The notes beneath the pieces were generated by a model. That model did not search any database. It saw only the letters and a list, made by a program, of their open reading frames with translations, and was not told the DNA's origin. This document shows positions 16,036 to 25,563 of a DNA stretch of 64,000 nucleotides, piece after piece. How positions within the stretch are numbered: the stretch's first letter is position 1; each line of letters begins with the position of its first letter. A program made the position numbers and the translations under genes. This DNA comes from Chloroflexota bacterium (GTDB lineage: Bacteria > Chloroflexota > Anaerolineae > UBA4142), in contig JAMCQI010000103.1 of the NCBI GenBank assembly GCA_023381515.1, positions 57,915-121,914 of the forward strand, in the 5' to 3' direction.

Positions 16036-17430
16036 ATGTCAGACGAGGGTATCCTGAGCGAAGCATCCGCGCTCGACGCGTTATCGCCGCTTGACGGTCG
16101 CTACACACGCGAGAGCGAGCCCCTGCGCCGCTATTTCTCAGAAGCATCTCTGATTCGAGAGCGTGTGCGCGTTCAAGTACACTACCTCCTCGCCCTTTCC
16201 CAGCAACTCCACCTCGTTCGTTCTCTTTCCCCTACCGAAGCACAGTTCCTAAACTCACTTGCCGACGATTTCTCGCCGGTCGATGCAAAACAAGTCAAGA
16301 GCATTGAGCAGACCACACGCCACGACGTCAAAGCCGTCGAGTATTACTTGCGCGGTAAGCTAGCCTCCACCTCGCTTGCCGACGTCGTCGAGTGGATTCA
16401 CTTTGGCCTGACGTCTGAAGATGTGAATCTCATCGCCCAGGCTGCCGCATTGCGGGACTCGCGCGACTCTGTCCTACTTCCCGCACTCGATCGGGTGCTC
16501 GAACGCCTCGCGGCCCTTGCCCGTCGTTACCAGCACATCCCAATGCTCGCACGGACGCACGGGCAGCCCGCCGTTCCAACGACGTTGGGCAAGGAATTTG
16601 CCACGTTCTACGCGCGCCTGAGGAGGCAGCGCCTCTTTCTATCAGAGCACCGCTTTGAAGCGAAGCTCACCGGAGCGGTCGGCAACTACAATGCTCTTGC
16701 CGCGGCGGCTCCGCAGGTGGACTGGATCGGTTTTAGCGTCGCCTTCATCCAGTCACTCGGCTTGGAGCCAAATCTGATCACAACCCAATTGGTCCCCTAT
16801 GACAATTGGATTCGCTACTTTGACACTGTCCGCTCGGCAAATTCGATCTTGCTCGATCTCGCCCAAGACGTTTGGCGCTATGTCAGCGATGATTACTTGA
16901 CGAGTCGGACCGTCGCCGCCGAAGTGGGATCTTCGACGATGCCGCAGAAGGTAAACCCGATCGACTTTGAGAATGCCGAGGGGAATCTCGGGCTGGCGAA
17001 TGCTCTCCTGATGCACTATGCCCAAAAGCTACCCGTCTCACGTCTCCAACGCGATCTCTCTGATTCCACCGTGCGGCGAACGTTTGGAGAAGCGCTCGGG
17101 CATACGCTTGTCGCCTACGTCAGCCTCGTGCGCGGCCTCGACCGGGTACAAGCGAATGAGGATAAGCTACGCGCGGACTTGATTTCCCATTGGGAGGTCG
17201 TCGCCGAGGGCGCGCAGACAATATTGCGGGCTGCAGGGATCAGCGGAGCATACGAAGAGCTCAAGGCCGTGACCCGGGGCAAAAAGCTGACGGAAGCAGA
17301 TTATCAAACCTGGGTCAAGGGGCTTGGCGTGGACGAATCCGTCAAAACGCGGCTCTTCGCTTTGACCCCACTGACATACATCGGCCTGGCGCCGGAACTC
17401 GTAGACCGCGCGCTCGCTGATTCCCACTGA
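16036..17430 (+). CDS. purB: Adenylosuccinate lyase
   Basis: PurB cleaves SAICAR-succinate (IMP branch) and adenylosuccinate (AMP branch), releasing fumarate. The 464-residue protein has the fumarase/aspartase superfamily signature GSSTMPQKVNPIDFENAEG with the catalytic serine, LARTHGQPAVPTTLGKE, and an N-terminus LSPLDGRYTRESEPL typical of the E. coli-type subfamily. The ATG at 16036 follows AAGGAGGGGGGC and removes a spurious 17-codon extension. It is the first gene of the purine block, with purA starting 26 bases later. Confidence 0.96.
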   Translation: MSDEGILSEASALDALSPLDGRYTRESEPLRRYFSEASLIRERVRVQVHYLLALSQQLHLVRSLSPTEAQFLNSLADDFSPVDAKQVKSIEQTTRHDVKAVEYYLRGKLASTSLADVVEWIHFGLTSEDVNLIAQAAALRDSRDSVLLPALDRVLERLAALARRYQHIPMLARTHGQPAVPTTLGKEFATFYARLRRQRLFLSEHRFEAKLTGAVGNYNALAAAAPQVDWIGFSVAFIQSLGLEPNLITTQLVPYDNWIRYFDTVRSANSILLDLAQDVWRYVSDDYLTSRTVAAEVGSSTMPQKVNPIDFENAEGNLGLANALLMHYAQKLPVSRLQRDLSDSTVRRTFGEALGHTLVAYVSLVRGLDRVQANEDKLRADLISHWEVVAEGAQTILRAAGISGAYEELKAVTRGKKLTEADYQTWVKGLGVDESVKTRLFALTPLTYIGLAPELVDRALADSH

Positions 17431-17456
17431 CTCACTAGATTTTGAGGAGGAACACC

Positions 17457-18725
17457 GTGGCCGTCACCGTAGTGCTTGGAACTCAATGGGGGGATGAAGG
17501 AAAAGGCAAAGCCATTGATTTTCTTGCGGGCAAATTCGATTTTGTCGCACGTTTTAACGGCGGGAACAATGCCGGACACACTGTCATCAATTCCTTCGGT
17601 ACTTTTAGAATTCACCTTGTCCCTTCCGGCATATTTTATCCACACACACGCTGCTTAATTGGAGGCGGAGTGGTCATAGACCCTGCGGTTTTGATCCAGG
17701 AGTTGGGTGACCTCGAGGCAGCGGGTGTGCACGTTGGGAAACGCCTCTCGATTTCCCCCCGTGCGCATTTGATTATGCCCTATCACCGCATCCTGGATGG
17801 TCTCTACGAAGACGCCAAGGGCAAGGGCGCGATCGGCACGACGCGCCGTGGTATCGGGCCTGCCTTTGCGGATAAGGTTAGCTACAACGGCATTCGCGTG
17901 GGCGATTTGGCCGATCCCGAGGTCTTTGAAGACAAGCTCCGTGCCCAGCTCGCCGTCAAGAATAAACTCATTGTCGCGCTTGGCGGAGCGCCAATCGATT
18001 TCAAGGAAACCTACACGAGCTACCTCGGATACTATGAGATGATCAAAAAGTTCGTCGCCGAGCTGGCTCCAATCGTCCATCAAGGATTGAAAAAGAACAA
18101 GTTCCTGCTCGAACAGGCCATGGGGACTTTTCTCGACCCTGATTGGGGCACCTATCCCTTTGTGACCGCCTCGACCACTCTCGCGTCCGCCGCGACCGGC
18201 GGCTTGGGCATTCCGCCGCGCGAAATCACACATGTGCTCGGAGTTACCAAGGCCTACACGACGCGCGTCGGCGCCGGCCCGATGCCGACGGAAATTGTGA
18301 ACCCACAGGAAAGATCGATACGAGATGCTCTGACCGAGGTCGCCGCCACTACAGGGCGCACACGCCGCGCGGGGTGGCTCGACCTCGAACTTGTTCGGTC
18401 AGCGGCCCAGCTCAGCGGCATTGACGGGCTATTCGTGACCAAGCTCGACGTGCTCAGCCAGTTCGAGACGATACAGGTCGGTGTCGGATACCAATGGAAC
18501 GGCAAGCGGGCTCGCTATTTTGACATTCCCCCGTACCGTCTCCGCGACGTTCATCCGATCTATCGTCAACTGCGCGGCTGGCAGAAAGACATTCGCGAGG
18601 TGCGTCGCTTCGCCGACTTGCCGCGCCAAGCGCAGCGCTATATCGAGTTCATCGAAGAACAAACCGATGTGCCGGTTCACTGGATATCCGTTGGGCCGGA
18701 GCGTCAAGCGACTATCAAACGGTAA
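17457..18725 (+). CDS. purA: Adenylosuccinate synthetase
   Basis: PurA joins IMP and aspartate using GTP, the first step to AMP. The 422-residue protein has GTQWGDEGKGKAIDFLAG (P-loop-like and catalytic Asp), NNAGHTV (catalytic His), GTTRRGIGPAFADKVSYNGI and the GTP-contacting TKLDVL. The start is GTG at 17457, six bases after GAGGAGG. An in-frame ATG 15 bases upstream lacks a ribosome site. It completes the AMP branch together with purB immediately upstream. Confidence 0.96.
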   Translation: MAVTVVLGTQWGDEGKGKAIDFLAGKFDFVARFNGGNNAGHTVINSFGTFRIHLVPSGIFYPHTRCLIGGGVVIDPAVLIQELGDLEAAGVHVGKRLSISPRAHLIMPYHRILDGLYEDAKGKGAIGTTRRGIGPAFADKVSYNGIRVGDLADPEVFEDKLRAQLAVKNKLIVALGGAPIDFKETYTSYLGYYEMIKKFVAELAPIVHQGLKKNKFLLEQAMGTFLDPDWGTYPFVTASTTLASAATGGLGIPPREITHVLGVTKAYTTRVGAGPMPTEIVNPQERSIRDALTEVAATTGRTRRAGWLDLELVRSAAQLSGIDGLFVTKLDVLSQFETIQVGVGYQWNGKRARYFDIPPYRLRDVHPIYRQLRGWQKDIREVRRFADLPRQAQRYIEFIEEQTDVPVHWISVGPERQATIKR

Positions 18726-18879
18726 GCACGCGCAACAAGCGGTAATTATGCTATACTGATACGCAATCATCTAGGCCACCCAAGGATGACCTTCTGACCC
18801 TGTGTCCCAACTGCGTTTAGTGAAGGGGAGCTCTGCCAATGAGTGGCTATTCTTAGTTGTGGGGTAGATCCTGGGATAA

Positions 18880-21786
18880 ATGGCGTCTTTGTACTGTCTT
18901 GTCGTGAGTTCGCGCTTGACCTCTGACCCGCGAGCGGCCGCTCTGCTGGCCGACGCGCACACCCTCTCTCTAACCAGCCTACTTGGCCTGGAATGCAAAG
19001 ACCTCTACTTCATCCAAGGAACTCCCTCTCCCACCGATCTCGAACGACTCGCGTCTCAGTTGCTCGTCGATCCCGTTGCCCAGCGGGGCGAGTGGCGCGC
19101 GGTTGGCGACACACCCGAAATCACGGATGGGCAGTTCATAGAGGTCGCGTTGCGACCAGGGGTGACGGATCCGGTCGCCGCCCAGATCATGCACTACGCG
19201 CAGGTGCTTGGCATCTCGAACGTAAAGCGGGCGGCGACCGGACAGCGTTTTGTTGTCCACGGCTCGCACCTCCTCTCCCCAAGCGAACTCCACACTCTGG
19301 CCTGCCGACTCCTCTTCAATCCCGTCATACAGCGCTATGCCCTCGGACCGATTGACCCTGTCTTTCCTCAAGACCAACAAGCACGGGACGCAGTCGATTA
19401 CATTCCCTTGACGCAGTTGGGTGGGGAAGGGCTGATGTCCGTGTCGCGTGAACGCCGCACGGCGCTCGATCTCTCGGAAATGCGCGCCATCCGGGCGCAC
19501 TATCGCGAGGCAGGACGCGAACCGAGCGATGTCGAACTCGAGACGATCGCACAGACGTGGAGCGAGCACTGCGTTCATAAAACCTTTCGGGCGCAGATCG
19601 ACCTTGCGTCTCCCAGCGATCCTGCTTCGCATCAAATTGTCGATAACCTACTCAAGACCTATGTCCGTGCCGCAACGGAGACGATCCATGCGCCCTGGGT
19701 GCGCTCTGCCTTTGTGGACAATGCCGGCATCGTCGATTTCGACGACGAATTCGAAATTTCGTTCAAAGTGGAGACCCATAATCACCCTTCCGCCATCGAG
19801 CCCTTTGGGGGTGCGAATACGGGGATTGGAGGTGTGATCCGCGATATTATCGGCGTATCGGCCAAGCCGATTGCGGCGACGGATATCCTGTGCTTTGGGC
19901 CCCAAGATCTCGATCCCACCCAGTTGCCCGAAGGGGTGCTCCATCCGCGCCGCATCCGCTCCGGCGTCGTCGCCGGAATTCAAGACTATGGGAATAAAAT
20001 CGGCATTCCGACCGTAAATGGGGCCGTCCTATACGATCCGGGCTACACCGCGAACCCGCTCGTGTTTTGCGGTTGCGTTGGGCTCGCCCCCAAGGGTTCC
20101 CATCCCCGCTCTCCTCACCCCGGCGACCGGGTGATTGTCCTCGGCGGGCGGACGGGACGTGACGGCCTGCGCGGGGCGACCTTTTCGTCGATGACCATGG
20201 ATGCTCAGACGGGCGAGGTGTCGGGTGCCTCTGTCCAGATCGGTGACCCGATCACGGAAAAAGGGCTCATCGAAGTGATGGTCCGCGCGCGGGACGCGCG
20301 ACTCTATCATGCGATCACAGACTGCGGTGCCGGCGGCCTTTCCTCAGCAGTAGGCGAAATGGCGCGCGACTGCGGCGCCCAAGTAGACTTGAGCGAGGTG
20401 CGCCTAAAGTACACGGGGCTGGCACCTTGGGAGGTCTGGCTCTCTGAAGCCCAAGAGCGCATGGTGCTAGCCGTTCCCGATTCCTCTCTCGTGCAACTTC
20501 AGGCCCTGTGCGATCTCTTTGAGGTCGAGCTCACCGATATCGGAGTCTTTAACGATTCGAAACGGCTCGTGGTGCGTTACGGGAGCAAGGTGGTCCTCGA
20601 TCTGCCGAACGCGTTCCTGCACGATGGAATGCCCCAGCGGCACTTGCCTGCGATAATCCCGCAAACACCCGCAAGCCATGCGATCGACGAACCCACACAT
20701 ATCTCGGATTTCAACGCGACCTTGCTCCAACTCCTGGGCCATCCCAACATCTCGTCCAAGGCAGATATAATTCGCGTTTACGATCACGAGGTCCAGGGTG
20801 GCACCGTGGTGAAACCGCTCACCGGCGTCTCCAACGACGGCCCGTCCGATGCTTGTGTCATCAAGCCCCTGGGCACACGAGGAGCACGCGCGGTTGTCCT
20901 GGCCAACGGGGTCAACCCTGAGTTCGGCAAACTCGACCCTTACCTGATGGCGGTGAGTGTCGTCGACGAAGCGATTCGCAATGCCGTGGCAGTTGGAGCC
21001 GATCCCTCTCGTATTGCGCTACTGGACAATTTTTGCTGGGGAGATCCGCTGAGACCCGATTCTCTCGGCGGACTGGTGGAAGCGGCCCGCGGCTGCCACG
21101 ACGCCGCCCTGCATTATGGCACGCCGTTCATCTCCGGCAAGGACTCGCTTAACAACGAATATATCGGCACCGACGGAGAGCGCCATTCGATACCTCCGAC
21201 GCTCCTCATCTCCTCCATTGGCATCATCGACGACATCGCTCACGCCGTGACCATGGACCTTAAGGAACCAGGCGATGTCCTCTACCTCCTCGGCGAAACT
21301 CGCCCCGAGCTCGGCGGCAGTCATTTGCATCTGGTTGAACATCGCAATTCAGAAATCGCAGATTTGAATTCCTCCGTCCCTTCCCTCCCGCTCCACGCCC
21401 CCGCCCTCTACCGCACACTCCATCAAGCCATCCAAGCCGGGTCGGTCCGAGCGTGCCATGACCTCAGCGAGGGAGGCCTTGCCGTCGCCGCCGCGGAAAT
21501 GTGCATCGGAGGGAAACTAGGAATGGCGCTCTCACTAGAAAGCGCCGATCCCGTTACCGCCCTCTTTAGCGAATCGAATGGGCGTCTACTCGTCGAGGTG
21601 CGCGCCGCAGATGGGGCCGCCTTTGAAGCCTATTTCAAATCCCTGATGGACCAAGTCGCCCGAATCGGAACGGTTACTGAGGATGACCATCTATCCATCG
21701 GCATGGGGCAGGCACGCCTGATTGACCTGCCCGTAAACAATCTAGTCAACACCTGGAACCATTCGTACAGAAATCCGAAATCATAA
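18880..21786 (+). CDS. purL: Phosphoribosylformylglycinamidine synthase, PurS-PurL fusion
   Basis: The 968-residue protein makes FGAM from FGAR with ATP and ammonia from PurQ. Residues 1-170 hold two PurS-like units (VALRPGVTDPVAAQIMHY is the clearest). The PurL part follows with ETIAQTWSEHCVHKTF, the ATP/FGAR motif FKVETHNHPSAIEPFGGANT and CGAGGLSSAVGEMARD. No separate purS exists in the block, so the fusion explains its absence. The C-terminal codons (NHSYRNPKS) are encoded by a low-complexity repeat that runs through the stop. A weak GGG precedes the ATG, 155 bases after purA. Confidence 0.95.
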   Translation: MASLYCLVVSSRLTSDPRAAALLADAHTLSLTSLLGLECKDLYFIQGTPSPTDLERLASQLLVDPVAQRGEWRAVGDTPEITDGQFIEVALRPGVTDPVAAQIMHYAQVLGISNVKRAATGQRFVVHGSHLLSPSELHTLACRLLFNPVIQRYALGPIDPVFPQDQQARDAVDYIPLTQLGGEGLMSVSRERRTALDLSEMRAIRAHYREAGREPSDVELETIAQTWSEHCVHKTFRAQIDLASPSDPASHQIVDNLLKTYVRAATETIHAPWVRSAFVDNAGIVDFDDEFEISFKVETHNHPSAIEPFGGANTGIGGVIRDIIGVSAKPIAATDILCFGPQDLDPTQLPEGVLHPRRIRSGVVAGIQDYGNKIGIPTVNGAVLYDPGYTANPLVFCGCVGLAPKGSHPRSPHPGDRVIVLGGRTGRDGLRGATFSSMTMDAQTGEVSGASVQIGDPITEKGLIEVMVRARDARLYHAITDCGAGGLSSAVGEMARDCGAQVDLSEVRLKYTGLAPWEVWLSEAQERMVLAVPDSSLVQLQALCDLFEVELTDIGVFNDSKRLVVRYGSKVVLDLPNAFLHDGMPQRHLPAIIPQTPASHAIDEPTHISDFNATLLQLLGHPNISSKADIIRVYDHEVQGGTVVKPLTGVSNDGPSDACVIKPLGTRGARAVVLANGVNPEFGKLDPYLMAVSVVDEAIRNAVAVGADPSRIALLDNFCWGDPLRPDSLGGLVEAARGCHDAALHYGTPFISGKDSLNNEYIGTDGERHSIPPTLLISSIGIIDDIAHAVTMDLKEPGDVLYLLGETRPELGGSHLHLVEHRNSEIADLNSSVPSLPLHAPALYRTLHQAIQAGSVRACHDLSEGGLAVAAAEMCIGGKLGMALSLESADPVTALFSESNGRLLVEVRAADGAAFEAYFKSLMDQVARIGTVTEDDHLSIGMGQARLIDLPVNNLVNTWNHSYRNPKS

Positions 21787-21805
21787 ATCCTAAATCTGAA
21801 ATTAC

Positions 21806-22591
21806 ATGTCTCTCCCACGTGCACTCATATTACATGCCACGGGCACGAACCGTGATCACGAAGCGGCACTCGCGTTTGAACTAGCGGGGGCCCGGCCAGA
21901 AATCGTCCATCTTAACCAACTCCGTATGGGAGATAGGACCTGGGGCGACTTTCAAATCCTGGCCCTTCCTGGCGGGTTCACCTATGCGGACGCTCTCGGC
22001 GCGGGCAAACTCCTGGCGCTCGACCTTACCGTCTATTTCGCCGACGAGGTCGCCCGGTTCATTTCCAGCGGCAAACCCGTGATCGGAATCTGCAATGGAT
22101 TTCAGGCCCTGGTCAAGGCCGGCCTCTTGCCGTTTCCTTTCGCCGAGCAGGAGACAAGCGCGGCGACGCTCACCTTCAACGCTTCAGGACGTTTCGAGTG
22201 CCGCTGGGTAACGCTCACGCCCGTGTCAAATACTTGTTTGTGGACGCGCGGACTATCGGATCCGATCTATTGCCCGGTGGCGCATGGCGAGGGCAATTTC
22301 GTGCCGCGCGATGATGCCGTCCTGGACCGCCTCGCGACGGCCGGTCAGATCGCGCTGCGCTATGCACAACCGGATGGCGCGCCTGCTCAGGGTGCCTATC
22401 CGCTTAACCCAAACGGGTCACGCGCCGACATCGCTGGCATCTGCAATGCGGAAGGAAACGTGCTCGGCCTGATGCCGCATCCGGAAGACCACATCCAGCC
22501 TTATCAACATCCACGCTGGAGCCGCGGCGAATCAGGACAGATGGGTCTGGCGCTCTTCATGAACGGTGTGCGCTATGCCAGCCAACTCTGA
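21806..22591 (+). CDS. purQ: Phosphoribosylformylglycinamidine synthase, glutaminase subunit
   Basis: PurQ hydrolyses glutamine and passes ammonia to PurL. The 261-residue class I amidotransferase has the nucleophile Cys in VIGICNGFQALVKAG and the His-Glu of the triad in LMPHPEDH. GGFTYADALGAGK forms the oxyanion region. The start is 19 bases after the purSL stop, inside the word repeat (AAATCTGAAATTACATG), and no real Shine-Dalgarno is visible. It probably depends on coupling to purSL. Confidence 0.95.
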   Translation: MSLPRALILHATGTNRDHEAALAFELAGARPEIVHLNQLRMGDRTWGDFQILALPGGFTYADALGAGKLLALDLTVYFADEVARFISSGKPVIGICNGFQALVKAGLLPFPFAEQETSAATLTFNASGRFECRWVTLTPVSNTCLWTRGLSDPIYCPVAHGEGNFVPRDDAVLDRLATAGQIALRYAQPDGAPAQGAYPLNPNGSRADIAGICNAEGNVLGLMPHPEDHIQPYQHPRWSRGESGQMGLALFMNGVRYASQL

Positions 22592-22623
22592 CCGAGGCAT
22601 GATCTGTAGCCTAGCCCACCTGT

Positions 22624-22641
22624 CCCGCGTTTTCCAGCGGG
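22624..22641. repeat. Hairpin with conserved 8-base loop (copy 2)
   Basis: CCCGC-GTTTTCCA-GCGGG lies between purQ and purC. Its loop differs by one base from the loop GCTTTCCA at 9456-9463 and 52865-52872, while the stem sequence differs from the copy at 9448. Confidence 0.6.
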
Positions 22642-22691
22642 GTTGTGGGCGTCCTCTGGATCCTAACGTCGTTATATGATGGAGAGCAATA

Positions 22692-23666
22692 ATGCTTAGC
22701 AAAACCGACATCCGTGCCGTCCTACCAATGGCCCTCGACGACACTCGTCTTCCCTTGGAGGGCAAGCAATCCGGCAAAGTACGGGACATCTATGCCCTGC
22801 CCGGTGAACGGCGTTTATTTGTGACCACGGACCGCCTTTCGGCGTTTGATCGCATTCTCGCTTGCGTTCCATACAAAGGCCAAGTTCTGAATCAGCTCTC
22901 TGCGTGGTGGTTTGGCCAAACGGCGGATATCATCTCGAACCATGTGGTCGCCGTGCCCGACCCGAATGCCCTCATCGCGGTAGAGGCCAGCCCCTTTACT
23001 GTTGAGGTCGTCGTTCGCGGCTACATCACGGGCGTCACGTCGACGGCTCTGTGGTACCGGTACTCGCTGGGGGAACGCGACATCTACGGTTATCATTTTC
23101 CGGAAGGGCTTGCCAAAAACGCCGCCTTGCCCGAGCCCATTATTACTCCGACCACCAAGGGGGGGATCACGGGACACGACGAACGCTTGACCTGTGCTCA
23201 AGTAGTCGAAAAAGGCATTCTTGACGCGACGACTTGGGACCAGGTGCAGGCAGCTGCGCTGGCCCTGTTCAAGCGCGGTCAAACGACCGCCGCGCACGCG
23301 GGCTTGATTCTCGTGGACACCAAATACGAATTCGGTCGCACCCGTGACGGACGCGTGCTCTTGATCGACGAAGTGCATACCCCCGATTCCTCACGCTTTT
23401 GGAAAGCGGATTCCTATCCCGAGCTCTTCGCCGGCGGAGAGGAACCGGAGAATTTTGATAAGGAATTTGTCCGCCTCGCGTACGCGGAGCGCGGCTACCG
23501 GGGCGACGGTCCGACACCTGAGATGCCGGACGACCTGTGGGTCGGCGCGAGCGAGCGCTATATTCGCATCTACGAAATGCTCACCGGCCAGACTTTCTCG
23601 CCGGGCGCGTATCCCGTCGAGCCGAGGTTAGAAAAGAATCTAGCACAGACGGGAGTTTTCGAATGA
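22692..23666 (+). CDS. purC: Phosphoribosylaminoimidazole-succinocarboxamide (SAICAR) synthase
   Basis: PurC joins CAIR and aspartate with ATP. The 324-residue length matches the longer, yeast-like form. Motifs include GKVRDIYALP (ATP loop), TTDRLSAFDRIL, VVRGYITGVTSTALW and the signature VDTKYEFGRTRDGRVLLIDEV. GGAG precedes the ATG by seven bases. Its stop overlaps the purE start as ATGA, so the two enzymes of consecutive steps are translationally coupled, in the same order as in the fused animal enzyme PAICS. Confidence 0.96.
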   Translation: MLSKTDIRAVLPMALDDTRLPLEGKQSGKVRDIYALPGERRLFVTTDRLSAFDRILACVPYKGQVLNQLSAWWFGQTADIISNHVVAVPDPNALIAVEASPFTVEVVVRGYITGVTSTALWYRYSLGERDIYGYHFPEGLAKNAALPEPIITPTTKGGITGHDERLTCAQVVEKGILDATTWDQVQAAALALFKRGQTTAAHAGLILVDTKYEFGRTRDGRVLLIDEVHTPDSSRFWKADSYPELFAGGEEPENFDKEFVRLAYAERGYRGDGPTPEMPDDLWVGASERYIRIYEMLTGQTFSPGAYPVEPRLEKNLAQTGVFE

Positions 23667-24145
23667 CCCAGCCGCTCGTCGTCATCATTATGGGATCCAA
23701 AGCCGACGAGGCGCACTGCCAAAAGATTGCCGAGGCGGCCCGCGGTTTCGGCCTTGCCGTAGCACTCCGGGTGGCATCCGCGCACAAAACGCCCCAGCAC
23801 GCCCTCGCGATCCTCGAGCAATTCGAACGGGATGAGCGTCCCAAAGTGTATATCACCGTAGCAGGGCGGAGCAACGCGCTTTCAGGCTTTGTCGACGGCT
23901 CTGTGTCCGCCCCGGTCATCGCGTGTCCGCCAATTGGCGAGTCCTTTGGTGGGGCAGATGTTTATTCCTCTCTCCGCATGCCGTCCGGAATCGCCACAGC
24001 GGTTGTTCTCGAGCCGGCGAATGCCGCACTGCTCGCCGCCAAGGTTTTGGGTCTCGTCGACCCTGCCGTTCATCATCGTATCGTCGAATTCCAGACGAAG
24101 CAGGCCGACAAGATCAAAAAGGATGATAGGGAGATGAATCCGTGA
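23663..24145 (+). CDS. purE: Class II 5-aminoimidazole ribonucleotide carboxylase
   Basis: This 160-residue PurE carries the class II (animal-type) residues: MGSKADEAHCQKI, VAGRSNALSGFVDG, ACPPIGESFGGADVYSSLRM and PSGIATAVVLEPANAALLAA. These align with the carboxylase half of human PAICS rather than with the bacterial mutase class, which has the SxSDWxTM motif. Class II enzymes carboxylate AIR directly with CO2 and need no PurK, and no purK is present. The ATG at 23663 overlaps the purC stop; an upstream extension would overlap purC by over 100 bases. Confidence 0.93.
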   Translation: MTQPLVVIIMGSKADEAHCQKIAEAARGFGLAVALRVASAHKTPQHALAILEQFERDERPKVYITVAGRSNALSGFVDGSVSAPVIACPPIGESFGGADVYSSLRMPSGIATAVVLEPANAALLAAKVLGLVDPAVHHRIVEFQTKQADKIKKDDREMNP

Positions 24146-25563
24146 GCCTGTACGAATATGAAGATCACCCGAACGAAGAATGTGGGATTGTCGGCATCTA
24201 TGCGCCGAATGAGGAGGTGGCGCGGATGGCCTTTTTCGGCCTGTTCGCGCTTCAGCACCGCGGGCAGGAAGCGGCAGGGATTGCCGTCTCCGACGGCCGG
24301 ACCGCGCGCGTGCACAAGGACATGGGACTCGTTACTCAAATCTTTAACCAAGAGACTCTCGCGCAATTGCAGGGTCACTATGCCATCGGACACACCCGCT
24401 ACTCGACGACCGGCTCCTCGGCCTTGCGCAACGCTCAACCCTTCCTCCTCGAGACCCGCCACGGCCCATTGGCCGTCGCCCACAACGGGAATCTGGTGAA
24501 CACGGCCGAGCTCCGTCTCCAACTTCTCCGCCGCGGTGTGGGGCTCTCCTCCTCGTCGGACAGCGAAGTGATTACGATGATGCTCGCCGGCGCGGAAGGC
24601 GAGACATGGCCCGACCGGATTCAGAATACCATGGGAGCGTGGCGCGGCGCATTCTCGCTGACGATCCTCACCCGCGACGGCGTTTATGCCATACGTGATC
24701 CGTGGGGCTTTCGACCACTCAGCGTCGGCCGTCTGCCGAGCGGCGGGCACGCGGCCGCCTCCGAAACGGGGGCACTCCGCACACTCGGCTGCGAATCGAT
24801 CCGTGAAGTGGGACCGGGCGAGATTGTCACGCTCAACAACGGCAGCCCGAATGTCCGTCAAGCGCTTCCGCCCATGCCGGAGCTGGCCCGCTGCGTGTTT
24901 GAACATGTCTACTTTTCACGTCCCGACAGCTTCTGGGACGGCCGGCTCGTGCACCAGGTCCGGCAGCGTCTTGGCGAGGAACTGGCCCGTGAGGGGGCCG
25001 TCGATGCGGATGTGATCATTCCGGTTCCCGACTCGTCCATGCCGGCCGCGATTGGTTATTCGCGCGTTTCTGGCATTCCGTACAATGAGGGCTTTACCAA
25101 AAACCGCTATATCGCGCGCACCTTTATCCAGCCGACTGACTCTTTGCGCAAACAGGGTATTGCGCTGAAATTCAATGCTCTCGAAGATAACCTCAGGGAC
25201 AAGCGCGTCGTGATGATAGACGACAGCATCGTCCGCGGAAATACGGCCGGCCCGCTCGTCAAGCTCCTGAAAGATGCGGGCGCGAAAGAGGTGCACGTTC
25301 GGATTACGTGCCCTCCGATCGCGCACCCTTGCTACATGGGTGTGGACATGGGCACCTATGACGAACTCATCGCCCATCGCATGTCGGTGGATGAAATCTG
25401 CAATCACATCAACTGCGACTCACTGCACTTCCTATCGCTCGAAGGAATGATGCGCGCGGTTGGCCGGTCCGGCGGCTACTGCCAGGCGTGCTTTACGGGC
25501 AATTATCCGATCGACATCAGCGAGTTGCAGGCTAAAACAAGCTTTGAAACGAGCATGGCATGA
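24142..25563 (+). CDS. purF: Amidophosphoribosyltransferase
   Basis: PurF makes phosphoribosylamine from PRPP and glutamine, the first and usually feedback-controlled step. The 473-residue protein has a 13-residue propeptide before the catalytic Cys14 (EECGIVGIYA), the glutaminase region HTRYSTTG, and the PRPP loop VVMIDDSIVRGNT. Cysteines in LARCVFEHV, ITCPPIAHPCYMG and GGYCQACF match the [4Fe-4S] ligands of the Bacillus-type enzyme, so an oxygen-sensitive cluster is expected. It starts with GTG overlapping the purE stop (GTGA). Confidence 0.95.
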   Translation: MSLYEYEDHPNEECGIVGIYAPNEEVARMAFFGLFALQHRGQEAAGIAVSDGRTARVHKDMGLVTQIFNQETLAQLQGHYAIGHTRYSTTGSSALRNAQPFLLETRHGPLAVAHNGNLVNTAELRLQLLRRGVGLSSSSDSEVITMMLAGAEGETWPDRIQNTMGAWRGAFSLTILTRDGVYAIRDPWGFRPLSVGRLPSGGHAAASETGALRTLGCESIREVGPGEIVTLNNGSPNVRQALPPMPELARCVFEHVYFSRPDSFWDGRLVHQVRQRLGEELAREGAVDADVIIPVPDSSMPAAIGYSRVSGIPYNEGFTKNRYIARTFIQPTDSLRKQGIALKFNALEDNLRDKRVVMIDDSIVRGNTAGPLVKLLKDAGAKEVHVRITCPPIAHPCYMGVDMGTYDELIAHRMSVDEICNHINCDSLHFLSLEGMMRAVGRSGGYCQACFTGNYPIDISELQAKTSFETSMA

